Part shown: positions 1-6,480 of the stretch, in pieces
How positions within the stretch are numbered: position 1 is the first letter of the stretch
Layout: each line of letters opens with the position of its first letter
Source: Clostridia bacterium
Lineage (GTDB): Bacteria > Bacillota > Clostridia > Oscillospirales > Acutalibacteraceae
Direction: 5' to 3'
DNA: 7,607 nucleotides
Assembly (NCBI GenBank): GCA_024404065.1
Contig: JAKSQR010000071.1
Coordinates: 1 to 7,607, forward strand
Notes under the pieces: generated by a model
Told to the model about the DNA's origin: nothing
Databases searched by the model: none
The model's input: the letters and a program-made list of their open reading frames with translations, nothing else
Made by a program: the position numbers and the translations under genes

Positions 1-1331
1 TAAAATTTATCAAGCCATTTTGCTATACCATCACAGCTGTCCATATACCAGCCGTAGTAATGGTTGTAGCCGATAATATCTGTGATGTTGTTAAGTGATG
101 AGTCAACGGGCAGCATTGTGAGCTGAGCCATGGTGGTATACCTTGTGGAGTCAGTAGCCTTTGCTATATCGTTAAGCTCACGAAGGCAGCTTTCAAGCTT
201 AGAATTGTTGCCGCCTATTGTAATTTCGTTTGCGATGCCCCAGCAGTAAATTGATGGGTGATTGTAGTTTTGCTTAATCAGCTCAAGAAGCTGCATTTTA
301 GCATTCTGGTGCTTCTTTGCAGAGAATCTTGAAATCATTGGGATTTCAGCCCATACAAGTATGCCCTTTTCGTCGCACAGGTCATAAAAATATCTGTCCT
401 GCTGATAGTGGGCAAGTCTTAAAGCGTTACAGCCTGTTTCATATATAATTTCAATATCCTCTTCATGCTCTTTGGGTGTAAGGGCGTTACCCATATCCTC
501 TCTGTCCTGATGGCGGCAAAGACCCTTGAGCTTAATATGCTCACCATTAAGGAATGCGCCCTTCTGAGGGTCAATGGTAAAAGTCCTGAAGCCTGTTTTA
601 ACATCAAGATTATCGGATACTGTACCGTCAGCGAGTATAATCTCTGCCCTCAATGTGTAAAGGTAAGGATTCTTTCTGCCGTTCCAAAGGATAGGCTTAC
701 CAACCTTCATATAGGTTGTATCGTTATTTATATTGCTCTCAGCCTTGCAGAATTCCTTGCCCTCTTTATCAAGAAGGGTGTACACAATTTTTGCACCATC
801 TGCAGGGTTATCTATAAAGCTCTTAATGCCAAGGTACCACTCGTTGCCATCATTAAATGGTGTAACATAAAGACCATCTGATGAGTAATCTCTTGATGAG
901 AAACGGCAGTCACCTGTAACAATAAGGTTTACATTTCTGTAAATGCCACCATAGAATGTAAAGTCTGCAACGGCAGGGTAAACATCTGCAATATTGGAGT
1001 TATCTACCTCAGCGGTAATTGTGCAGCCAAGGCGTGCATAGGGGGTAATATCAAAGCGGAAGTGTGAGTAGCCGCCTCTGTGCATACCAAGCTTATCGCC
1101 ATCTACACTTACCTCACATACAGAGTTTGCACCCTCAAATTCAAGTATAACCTTGCCCTCTTTAATAGGCTGAACGTTGCGCTGATATGTGCATTTGCAT
1201 CTGTCGTAGGTTATACCATCATTTTCACCCTGACCGTCTCTATTATTCCATGTGTGGGGAAGGGTAACCTTAGTTGAAAATTCATCCTTGGTAAATACCC
1301 AGTTGTCATTGATGTTTATAATTTCTCTCAT
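1..1331 (-). CDS. Glycoside hydrolase family 2 enzyme, beta-galactosidase-like (C-terminus beyond left edge)
   Basis: This probably hydrolyses a terminal beta-linked sugar, most likely beta-galactoside. The 443 visible residues read in one unbroken frame. The N-terminal jelly-roll domain (about 1-140) has the LPHTWN motif at 24-29 and FYGGIYR at 126-132. An Ig-like domain follows (about 145-250), and the TIM barrel begins near 255. GH2 signature 1 is visible (ALRLAHYQQ, 303-311, then DEKGILVWAEIP to 331). So is signature 2 (NHPSIYCWGIANE), whose Glu369 is the expected acid/base. The catalytic nucleophile Glu should lie beyond the left edge; relatives run to roughly 750-800 residues. There is no signal peptide, so it is probably cytoplasmic, acting on imported oligosaccharides or glycosides. 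The start is supported by AAGGTGA four bases upstream. It follows the SDR gene by 54 bases, probably as the second gene of that transcript. Beta-glucuronidase is possible, because the residues that distinguish it are not in view, but the HYQQ and SYNHY-like context favours beta-galactosidase. Confidence 0.9.
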   Translation of the reverse strand, partial: MREIININDNWVFTKDEFSTKVTLPHTWNNRDGQGENDGITYDRCKCTYQRNVQPIKEGKVILEFEGANSVCEVSVDGDKLGMHRGGYSHFRFDITPYARLGCTITAEVDNSNIADVYPAVADFTFYGGIYRNVNLIVTGDCRFSSRDYSSDGLYVTPFNDGNEWYLGIKSFIDNPADGAKIVYTLLDKEGKEFCKAESNINNDTTYMKVGKPILWNGRKNPYLYTLRAEIILADGTVSDNLDVKTGFRTFTIDPQKGAFLNGEHIKLKGLCRHQDREDMGNALTPKEHEEDIEIIYETGCNALRLAHYQQDRYFYDLCDEKGILVWAEIPMISRFSAKKHQNAKMQLLELIKQNYNHPSIYCWGIANEITIGGNNSKLESCLRELNDIAKATDSTRYTTMAQLTMLPVDSSLNNITDIIGYNHYYGWYMDSCDGIAKWLDKF

Positions 1332-1335
1332 AAAA

Positions 1336-1342
1336 TCACCTT
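1336..1342 (-). promoter_or_regulatory. Ribosome binding site of the GH2 gene
   Basis: AAGGTGA on the minus strand lies four bases before the ATG at 1331. It supports that start codon for the GH2 reading frame. Confidence 0.65.
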
Positions 1343-1348
1343 AGTAAA

Positions 1349-1373
1349 TATGGGCGATGGTTAGTCGCCCATA
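1349..1373 (-). other. Intercistronic hairpin between the SDR and GH2 genes
   Basis: A nine-base-pair perfect inverted repeat (TATGGGCGA / TCGCCCATA, seven-base loop) lies between the SDR stop and the GH2 ribosome binding site. On the minus strand it is followed by ATTTACTAAGG, which is not a proper U-tract. It is therefore more likely a weak or partial terminator, or an mRNA stability element that sets the SDR:GH2 ratio, than a full stop to transcription. The direct visible fact is the repeat; the role is inferred. Confidence 0.5.
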
Positions 1374-1385
1374 AAATTTTTATGC

Positions 1386-2171
1386 TTATTTTTTAATTCT
1401 TACTTTGCCTTCAACAAATCTCTTGAGTTTGTTTTTCTCAAGCTTAAGATATGCTGATTTAACAGGGGGAAGAATGTTGAAAAGTACGCCTGAAAGTGTG
1501 AAAAGTGCGCTGGGGTTAACTGATTTAGCGTGCTTCTCTATACCTTCAACCATCTTTTTGGCAACGTGCTCTGGCTTCTGAACGGGGAAGGGCTTTTCAA
1601 ACACCTTCTCATTAGCAGCCTTAAAGAAGCCTGTATCAGTAGCAATAGGATAAAGGCAGGTGAGCTTGATGTTTTTGGGCAGCTCATAGCGAAGACCCTG
1701 CTGGAAGCCGTGCATTGCAAACTTAGTTGCAGAGTAAAGTGTGAAGCCGGGCATTGCAAGCTTACCTATTGCAGATACTGTGATGCAGTAGTGACCCTCA
1801 CGGGAGCCAAGATAATCACGGTATTTCTCATAAGAATAGATAGGAGAGAGAACGTTAGTAGCAAAAATTCTTTCTGCTCTGTCCCAGTCAACATAGTCAA
1901 AAAGCTCATAGTAGGGGTAGCCTGCATTGGCATAGAAAATGTCAATCATACCCATTTCTTCATCAGCTTTTACAAAAATCTCATCAATAGCTTCCTTTGT
2001 GGAAACGTCAATCTCCATAGGTACAACGTTGCTGTTAAAGCCTGCAATACGTGAGCAGTCTTTATCTACTGCAAGTATTGTGTTAGTGGGCTCTGCTGCA
2101 AGTATTTTAAGTGTTTCAAGGCCTATACCACTGCCTGCACCTGTAAGAACGATTTTTTTATCTGTCAACAT
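1386..2171 (-). CDS. Short-chain dehydrogenase/reductase (classical SDR, probably NAD-dependent)
   Basis: A 261-residue oxidoreductase that interconverts an alcohol and a carbonyl using a nicotinamide cofactor; the substrate cannot be read from the sequence. The full classical SDR set is present: TGAGSGIG at 10-17 (cofactor binding), Asp36 after the second strand (an acidic residue that favours NAD(H) over NADP(H)), Asp55-Val, NAG at 82-84, Asn106, Ser133, and the catalytic YSATK with Tyr146 and Lys150. The C-terminal 50 residues are rich in hydrophobic and lysine residues (a FTLSGVLFNILPP stretch) and could contact a membrane or a bulky lipid-like substrate. The start at 2171 is chosen over in-frame ATGs upstream because AGGAGG sits eight bases before it and the upstream codons encode the ribosome binding site itself. 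It is transcribed divergently from the ene-reductase gene and is followed by the GH2 gene. Steroid/bile-acid or sugar-alcohol dehydrogenase roles are both possible. Confidence 0.9.
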   Translation of the reverse strand: MLTDKKIVLTGAGSGIGLETLKILAAEPTNTILAVDKDCSRIAGFNSNVVPMEIDVSTKEAIDEIFVKADEEMGMIDIFYANAGYPYYELFDYVDWDRAERIFATNVLSPIYSYEKYRDYLGSREGHYCITVSAIGKLAMPGFTLYSATKFAMHGFQQGLRYELPKNIKLTCLYPIATDTGFFKAANEKVFEKPFPVQKPEHVAKKMVEGIEKHAKSVNPSALFTLSGVLFNILPPVKSAYLKLEKNKLKRFVEGKVRIKK

Positions 2172-2179
2172 GGGGAAAT

Positions 2180-2185
2180 CCTCCT
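2180..2185 (-). promoter_or_regulatory. Consensus ribosome binding site that fixes the SDR start
   Basis: AGGAGG on the minus strand, eight bases before the ATG at 2171. The reading frame stays open upstream as far as 2375, but the ATG at 2192 is followed by the Shine-Dalgarno sequence and lies close to the predicted transcription start near 2195. Translation therefore almost certainly begins at 2171. Confidence 0.85.
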
Positions 2186-2201
2186 TTTTCATTATGGTAT
2201 G

Positions 2202-2231
2202 ATTATAGCATATAAAATTATAAACTGTAAA
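2202..2231 (-). promoter_or_regulatory. Promoter for the SDR-GH2 transcript
   Basis: On the minus strand, TTTACA (2226-2231) and TATAAT (2202-2207) are separated by 18 bases. A TG one base before the -10 box makes it an extended -10 promoter. The transcript would start near 2195, leaving a leader of about 25 bases that contains AGGAGG. Confidence 0.7.
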
Positions 2232-2240
2232 GAAAAATAA

Positions 2241-2269
2241 TTGATTTATATATGAGAAAAGTATATAAT
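2241..2269 (+). promoter_or_regulatory. Promoter for the ene-reductase gene
   Basis: TTGATT (2241-2246) and a perfect TATAAT (2264-2269) are separated by exactly 17 bases on the plus strand. Transcription would start near 2276, giving a leader of about 47 bases. Its -35 box is nine bases from the -35 box of the SDR promoter, so a single bound protein could affect both. No clear palindromic operator is visible between them. Confidence 0.75.
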
Positions 2270-2322
2270 GATAATGGAAGTAAATTGCTATAACAGCAAA
2301 ATAAAAACACAGGAGAATTATT

Positions 2323-4392
2323 ATGGCATACGAAAAGCTTTTTACCCCAATTAAAATTGGTTCCTGCGAAATCAAAAACAGAATTGTAATGGCTCCTATG
2401 CTTATGGGTATGGGTCAGTTTGACGGCACACCCACTGAAAAGCTTATGGATTACTATGAGGAAAGAGCAAAGGGCGGCACAGGTCTTATCATCACAGAGA
2501 TTACCCGTGTTAATGATGTACACGGCGCAGCTGCATTTGCACAGCTTTCAATGAGCCACGACTATAACAGAGATGCTCTTAAGCCTTTTGCAGACAGAAT
2601 TCATAAGCACGGCGCAAAGCTTTTTGTTCAGCTTCATCACCCCGGCAGACAGAATCTCGGCTTACTTATTGGCACAGTGCCTATGAGTATTGCTGCTGAC
2701 CATGCAACTGCCCTTTATTCAGATATTCTTTATAAAATTGTTCCTGCAGGTAAGGTTCTGCTTAAGCACCATATAGTTCCTCCTGTAGTTGCTCCCTCAA
2801 AATGCGAGCGAAGCTACTTTGCAGATTCAATTATGAGACCCCTTTCAAATAAAGAGGTTAAAAAGCTTATACAGCAGTTTATTGACGCAGGTGTAAGAGT
2901 TAAAGAGGGCGGCGCAGATGGCGTTGAGCTTCACGCATCTCACGGCTATCTTATTCAGCAGTTCCTTTCACCTAACACTAACCACCGTACTGATGAGTAT
3001 GGCGGAAGCCTTGAAAACAGAATGAGATTTCTTATTGAAATCCTTCAGGGCATTAAAGAAAAGTGCGGTAAAGATTTCCCTGTAATTGTTCGTCTTACCG
3101 TAGATGAGTGCTACTCTTATATCGGTCAGCAGGGTAAGGGCTACGACCTTAAAGAGGGCGTAGAGATGGCAAAAAGAATTGAAGCAGCAGGCGCAGACGC
3201 TATTGATGTTTCATCAGCTGCTTACGATACATTCAACTACTGGCTTGAGCCTACATCCTTTAAGTGTGGATGGAGAGCATTTATGGCAGCCGCAGTCAAG
3301 GCAGCTGTTAATATCCCTGTAATTGCTGCAAACCTTATCAGAAGCCCTGAGCAGGCTGAAGAGCAGCTTCAGAATGGCACACAGGATATGATTTCACTTG
3401 GCAGACCTCACATTGCAGACCCCCATTGGGCAGAGAAGGTTGAGAGCGGACATCCTGAGGATGTTTCAAGATGTATCTGCTGCCTTTACTGCATTCAGAG
3501 CATGCAGGATAATGCATACACAGGCGGTAACGGCGGTTGCTCTGTAAACCCATTCGTAGGCAGAGAAAATATTAAGCTTGAGAAGAATGGCGACGGCAAA
3601 AAGGTAGTTGTAGTAGGCGCAGGCCCTGCAGGTCTTATGAGTGCAAGGCTCCTTGCTGAAAGAGGCTTCAGCGTAACTGTGCTTGAAAAGGGCGCAGAGG
3701 CAGGCGGTCAGCTTATCCTTGCAGCCGCAGCACCTGATAAAGAAAAGATGAAATGGTGTATTGAGGATATGGTACACCTTGCTCAGAAGAATGGCGCAGA
3801 AATCCTTCTTAATACTGAGGCTACAAAGGAAAAGATTGCAGAGTACAAGCCATACGCAGTTATCTTTGCAACAGGCGCAAATGCAGTTAAGCCCCGCTCC
3901 ATCACAGGCACAGATCTTCCTCACGTTTACACATCCACAGATATTCTTAATGGCTCAGTTAAGCTTGAGGGCAAAAAGGTTGCACTTATCGGCTCAGGTA
4001 TGACAGGCCTTGAAACTGCAGAAACAATCTGCCAGGATAATCAGGTAACTGTAATTGAAATGGCAGATACCATTGCTCCCGGCACATGGATGCAGCACGT
4101 TGATGATATTAAGCCTAAGCTTGAAAAGGCAGGCACAAAGTTCTACACAAGCAAAAAGCTTGCTGAAATCAAGGAGAATGATATAATCCTTGAGGATGTT
4201 AAGACAGGCAGCAGAAGTATGCTTCAGGCAGATGCAGTAGTGCTTGCAATGGGTGTAAGACCTGATAACGCACTTTATGAGGAGTGCAAGGTAGGCTTCC
4301 CAAGAGTATATATTATAGGTGACGCTAAGAAGAGCGGACGTATTGCAGACGCAACCTCAGCAGCTCTTGATACAGTTTTAGCAATTAAATAA
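2323..4392 (+). CDS. FMN/FAD/4Fe-4S ene-reductase (2,4-dienoyl-CoA reductase / Old Yellow Enzyme family)
   Basis: A 689-residue cytoplasmic flavoenzyme expected to reduce an activated C=C bond, with electrons passing NAD(P)H to FAD to iron-sulfur cluster to FMN. The N-terminal TIM barrel (about 1-370) begins with LFTPIKIG and KNRIVMAPM. It carries HHPGRQ (105-110) and HASHGYL with His204, His207 and Tyr209, in the place of the catalytic Tyr of E. coli FadH. A four-cysteine cluster motif follows, Cys384-x2-Cys387-x2-Cys390-x15-Cys406. Next come the FAD-binding GAGPAG (432-437) and a second Rossmann fold GSGMTG (557-562). Glu579 at the end of its second strand favours NADH. The protein ends with the usual IIGDA region. 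An insertion of about 44 residues (111-154) sits between HPGRQ and VAPS. AGGAG seven bases upstream supports the start. The gene is monocistronic, divergent from the SDR, and ends at a strong terminator. Relatives act on enoyl-CoA, bile-acid, steroid, bilirubin or cinnamate-type substrates; which applies is unknown. Confidence 0.92.
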   Translation: MAYEKLFTPIKIGSCEIKNRIVMAPMLMGMGQFDGTPTEKLMDYYEERAKGGTGLIITEITRVNDVHGAAAFAQLSMSHDYNRDALKPFADRIHKHGAKLFVQLHHPGRQNLGLLIGTVPMSIAADHATALYSDILYKIVPAGKVLLKHHIVPPVVAPSKCERSYFADSIMRPLSNKEVKKLIQQFIDAGVRVKEGGADGVELHASHGYLIQQFLSPNTNHRTDEYGGSLENRMRFLIEILQGIKEKCGKDFPVIVRLTVDECYSYIGQQGKGYDLKEGVEMAKRIEAAGADAIDVSSAAYDTFNYWLEPTSFKCGWRAFMAAAVKAAVNIPVIAANLIRSPEQAEEQLQNGTQDMISLGRPHIADPHWAEKVESGHPEDVSRCICCLYCIQSMQDNAYTGGNGGCSVNPFVGRENIKLEKNGDGKKVVVVGAGPAGLMSARLLAERGFSVTVLEKGAEAGGQLILAAAAPDKEKMKWCIEDMVHLAQKNGAEILLNTEATKEKIAEYKPYAVIFATGANAVKPRSITGTDLPHVYTSTDILNGSVKLEGKKVALIGSGMTGLETAETICQDNQVTVIEMADTIAPGTWMQHVDDIKPKLEKAGTKFYTSKKLAEIKENDIILEDVKTGSRSMLQADAVVLAMGVRPDNALYEECKVGFPRVYIIGDAKKSGRIADATSAALDTVLAIK

Positions 4393-4402
4393 TCGCATTA
4401 TT

Positions 4403-4435
4403 TCGGGGCGGAGCTTTCTGCCCCGATTATTTATT
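4403..4435 (+). terminator. Rho-independent terminator of the ene-reductase gene
   Basis: The stem TCGGGGC / GCCCCGA (4403-4409 with 4420-4426) is extended inward by GGA/TCT and followed by TTATTTATT on the plus strand. It starts eleven bases after the stop codon. Confidence 0.85.
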
Positions 4436-4440
4436 AAAAG

Positions 4441-4478
4441 CAAAAAACACCGCAGTATGAAAAAACTCATACTGCGGT
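4441..4478 (-). terminator. Rho-independent terminator of the esterase gene
   Basis: A perfect 12-base-pair stem (ACCGCAGTATGA / TCATACTGCGGT, 4449-4460 with 4467-4478) with a six-base loop. On the minus strand it is followed by GTTTTTTGCTTTT, a strong U-tract. It lies 19 bases after the esterase stop. With the plus-strand terminator next to it, it insulates the convergent genes from each other. Confidence 0.88.
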
Positions 4479-4497
4479 TATCTGTTATAAGCCTATA

Positions 4498-5376
4498 TTA
4501 AAAGTATTTTTCACAGTAGGCAAAAAGCTTTGCATCATACTGCTTTGGAGCAGCTGTAATGCAATTCATCTTAAGACCGTGACCATTGTATGGGTAAAAT
4601 ACAAAGTCATAAGGTGCGCCTGCCTTTTTGAATGCGTTTATTATAGATGTTTTGTTGCCTGCGGGTACAACAACATCAAGTCCGCCATAAGCAAAGAGCG
4701 AGGGAATGCTGTCCTTTGTAACATAAGTAACAGGTGAAACATAAGCAACTATCTCATCTTCTCTGCCCTCTGCGGTAAACTGCTCTACAATCTTTTTGCC
4801 TGCAAGTGAGCGGGCAAGTGAGGGGCCTGAATCACCCCATGCCTCTGTGCTGAAATCTGATGGACCAACCTTATTTGCAGTAAATACAAGCTCAACAGGG
4901 CTTTCTTCAATCCTTGAGTATGAGTAAAGCATTGCAAGGTGAGCGCCTGCAGAGTAGCCTGAAAGAGCACCCTTTGTTACATTTAAGCCTTTTTCAGCAG
5001 CAAAGCTTTGAATCCTTGCAATAGCAAGACCTATCTCGTCAAGCACTGTATCAACAGCGTAGTCGTCAGTTTTATTAAGTGTATAGCTCATTGTAGCGGC
5101 AATATAACCCTTTGCAGCAACCTGAATGCAATCGGCTGCTTTATCTTTTTTGTCACCCTGTACCCATGAGCCACCATGAATAAATAGAATAAATCCATTC
5201 TCCTCACGCTCGTAAGCCGCTTCGGGGATGTAAATATTCATTACATTTCTTGGGCTTGCATCTGAGTATTTAATATCCTTATAAACCTTGTAATCTCTGC
5301 TGTAACCACCTATACCAAAGGTTGAGCAGATAACTGTGACTAAAGTCATATAAAAGGCTAAAATCTGGTCAAGCAT
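4498..5376 (-). CDS. Alpha/beta-hydrolase, carboxylesterase/acetyl-esterase type, with hydrophobic N-terminus
   Basis: A 292-residue serine hydrolase expected to cleave carboxylic esters such as acetyl groups on sugars or small acyl esters. The oxyanion-hole motif HGGSW is at 67-71. The nucleophile elbow is GYSAG (140-144) with Ser142. The likely acid is Asp234 in YGGLD and the likely base is His266 in NGHGL, a complete triad in the order of the hormone-sensitive-lipase / BD-FAE-like esterases. Residues 3-24 form a hydrophobic stretch without the positively charged start of a normal signal peptide. It may be an uncleaved membrane anchor or a helical lid; the Cys at 17 is preceded by Ile, so a lipoprotein cleavage site is unlikely. 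The start at 5376 has AAGGAG seven bases upstream. It lies 73 bases after the Gfo/Idh/MocA gene in the same direction, with its own extended -10 promoter and a strong terminator. A role in removing ester decorations from imported sugars would fit nearby sugar enzymes but is inference. Confidence 0.88.
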   Translation of the reverse strand: MLDQILAFYMTLVTVICSTFGIGGYSRDYKVYKDIKYSDASPRNVMNIYIPEAAYEREENGFILFIHGGSWVQGDKKDKAADCIQVAAKGYIAATMSYTLNKTDDYAVDTVLDEIGLAIARIQSFAAEKGLNVTKGALSGYSAGAHLAMLYSYSRIEESPVELVFTANKVGPSDFSTEAWGDSGPSLARSLAGKKIVEQFTAEGREDEIVAYVSPVTYVTKDSIPSLFAYGGLDVVVPAGNKTSIINAFKKAGAPYDFVFYPYNGHGLKMNCITAAPKQYDAKLFAYCEKYF

Positions 5377-5383
5377 AGTAACT

Positions 5384-5389
5384 CTCCTT
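5384..5389 (-). promoter_or_regulatory. Ribosome binding site of the esterase gene
   Basis: AAGGAG on the minus strand, seven bases before the ATG at 5376. It fixes the start so that the hydrophobic N-terminus is part of the protein. Confidence 0.75.
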
Positions 5390-5405
5390 TACATGCATTT
5401 TCTTT

Positions 5406-5414
5406 ATTATACCA
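5406..5414 (-). promoter_or_regulatory. Extended -10 promoter of the esterase gene
   Basis: TGGTATAAT on the minus strand, an extended -10 element without a recognisable -35 box at 16-18 bases. Transcription would start near 5399. No terminator hairpin is visible between the upstream gene and this one, so readthrough from the Gfo/Idh/MocA gene probably also contributes. Confidence 0.6.
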
Positions 5415-5449
5415 TAAGTTGCTGAAAATAAAAGGACAAAAAAGTATTA

Positions 5450-6418
5450 TTATACTTCCTCAGGATATTTCATATCGTGATCATAGCGCACCTTTGTCAT
5501 TATGTTCATTATATCCATAGTATAATCAAGGTGCATTATATTCTCTTTGCCTTCAACAGCCTTTTCCATATCCTCCACCTCACAGGCAAGTGAGCTTAAA
5601 GCACCGCTGTCGGTAAGAGTTTCTGTATTGCCGTCATTATAGGTTACGTCAATCTGCTTTGTTCTGTTGTAGTTATCAACTGAAATATATCCATTCTCAA
5701 AAGCGACAAGACCCATTTTAGGCAGCCTTGCAACAAGTGAAAGGTTTACGGTTGCCATTTCATTTTTGCTGTTTTTAAGTATAATATTTACCTGCTCATC
5801 CGCTCCGGTAGGTGCTTTCACCATCTGTGACATTATACTGTCAGGGCTTTCAGAAAGAAAATACCTTGCAAATGAAAGGGCATATACGCCTACATCAAGC
5901 ATTGCTCCGCCTGCAAGGCTAAGGCTGAAAAATCTGCTTGTCATATCGTATTCCTTGCAGGTGTCAAGGTTTACCATTATTGTTTTCAGCTTGCCAAGCT
6001 TACCGCTTGTAATTATACTGTCAAGCTGCCTGTAAACAGGGCAGTGAAATAAGGTCATTGCCTCTGCAAGCACAAGTCCGTTTTCCTCTGCCAGCTTTAC
6101 AGCCTCCTCAAGCTCTGCACTGTTAAGAGTAATAGCCTTTTCGCAAAGCACGTGCTTTTTTGCCGTAAGGGCTTTACGCAGGTATTCAATATGAGAATTG
6201 TGGGGCGTAGCAATATAAACAATATCAATTTCGTTGTCGCAGAGCAACTCGTCTGCAGTTTTATACACTTTTGGTATATTATATTTCTCTGCGAATGCAA
6301 CAGCCTTTTCGTATGTCCTGCTGTAAACAGCACTGAAGCTGCCGCCCATTTCTTTTATGGCTTCAGCCATTTCAGATGCAATATGCCCGCACCCGATTAT
6401 CGCCCACTTATGTTTCAT
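5450..6418 (-). CDS. Gfo/Idh/MocA-family NAD(P)-dependent oxidoreductase
   Basis: A 322-residue cytoplasmic dehydrogenase that probably oxidises or reduces a sugar, cyclitol or related polyhydroxy compound. The N-terminal Rossmann fold has GCGHIA at 9-14. Ser33-Arg34 after the second strand suggests NADP(H) is accepted. ATPHNSH follows at 70-76. The family's EKP motif appears as Glu93-Lys94-Ala95, so the catalytic Lys is kept but Pro is replaced by Ala. The C-terminal substrate domain has GGAMLDVGVYAL (170-181), with Asp175 and Tyr179 in the place of the usual DxGxH/Y residues. The length is normal for the family (about 320-350), close to the dihydrodiol dehydrogenase / D-xylose dehydrogenase-like branch. 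The start has GAGGT six bases upstream and a near-consensus promoter. It is the first gene of a probable two-gene unit with the esterase. The substrate is unknown. Confidence 0.9.
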   Translation of the reverse strand: MKHKWAIIGCGHIASEMAEAIKEMGGSFSAVYSRTYEKAVAFAEKYNIPKVYKTADELLCDNEIDIVYIATPHNSHIEYLRKALTAKKHVLCEKAITLNSAELEEAVKLAEENGLVLAEAMTLFHCPVYRQLDSIITSGKLGKLKTIMVNLDTCKEYDMTSRFFSLSLAGGAMLDVGVYALSFARYFLSESPDSIMSQMVKAPTGADEQVNIILKNSKNEMATVNLSLVARLPKMGLVAFENGYISVDNYNRTKQIDVTYNDGNTETLTDSGALSSLACEVEDMEKAVEGKENIMHLDYTMDIMNIMTKVRYDHDMKYPEEV

Positions 6419-6424
6419 ATAATT

Positions 6425-6429
6425 ACCTC
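6425..6429 (-). promoter_or_regulatory. Ribosome binding site of the Gfo/Idh/MocA gene
   Basis: GAGGT on the minus strand, six bases before the ATG at 6418. Confidence 0.6.
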
Positions 6430-6451
6430 GTTTGATTTACGTGTTTTTACC

Positions 6452-6480
6452 ATTATACCATCTGCTGTATGGCGTATCAA
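6452..6480 (-). promoter_or_regulatory. Promoter of the Gfo/Idh/MocA-esterase unit
   Basis: TTGATA (6475-6480) and TATAAT (6452-6457) on the minus strand with a 17-base spacer. TG one base upstream of the -10 box gives an extended -10 as well. Transcription would start near 6445. A separate TTGACA at 6500-6505 lies too far upstream to pair with this -10 box. Confidence 0.78.

Noticed and set aside
465..881. 138-codon open frame on the plus strand inside the GH2 gene
   Set aside because: It lies antisense to an intact GH2 reading frame with catalytic motifs, and its translation is cysteine- and isoleucine-rich with no family features.
1530..2054. 174-codon open frame on the plus strand inside the SDR gene
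   Set aside because: It is antisense to an SDR gene with every signature residue, has no ribosome binding site or promoter, and its translation has no recognisable domain.
2172..2375. Longer N-terminus of the SDR starting at 2375
   Set aside because: It would run through the SDR promoter and ribosome binding site and overlap the ene-reductase start; the extra residues are a low-complexity AT-derived hydrophobic string.
3466..3924. 152-codon minus-strand frame inside the ene-reductase gene
   Set aside because: It is a shadow of the cluster and FAD-binding region; the translation is very cysteine-rich only because it mirrors common GCA/GCC-type codons.
2323..4392. Assignment of the ene-reductase as BaiCD, BaiH or bilirubin reductase
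   Set aside because: The family match is clear but the insertion and cluster spacing differ from the bile-acid enzymes as I recall them, the catalytic-type HGY tyrosine is kept, and no bai or bil neighbours are seen; a specific symbol is not justified.
5323..5328. Lipoprotein cleavage site at the cysteine in the esterase N-terminus
   Set aside because: The residue before the Cys is Ile rather than Gly, Ala or Ser, and there is no positively charged start.
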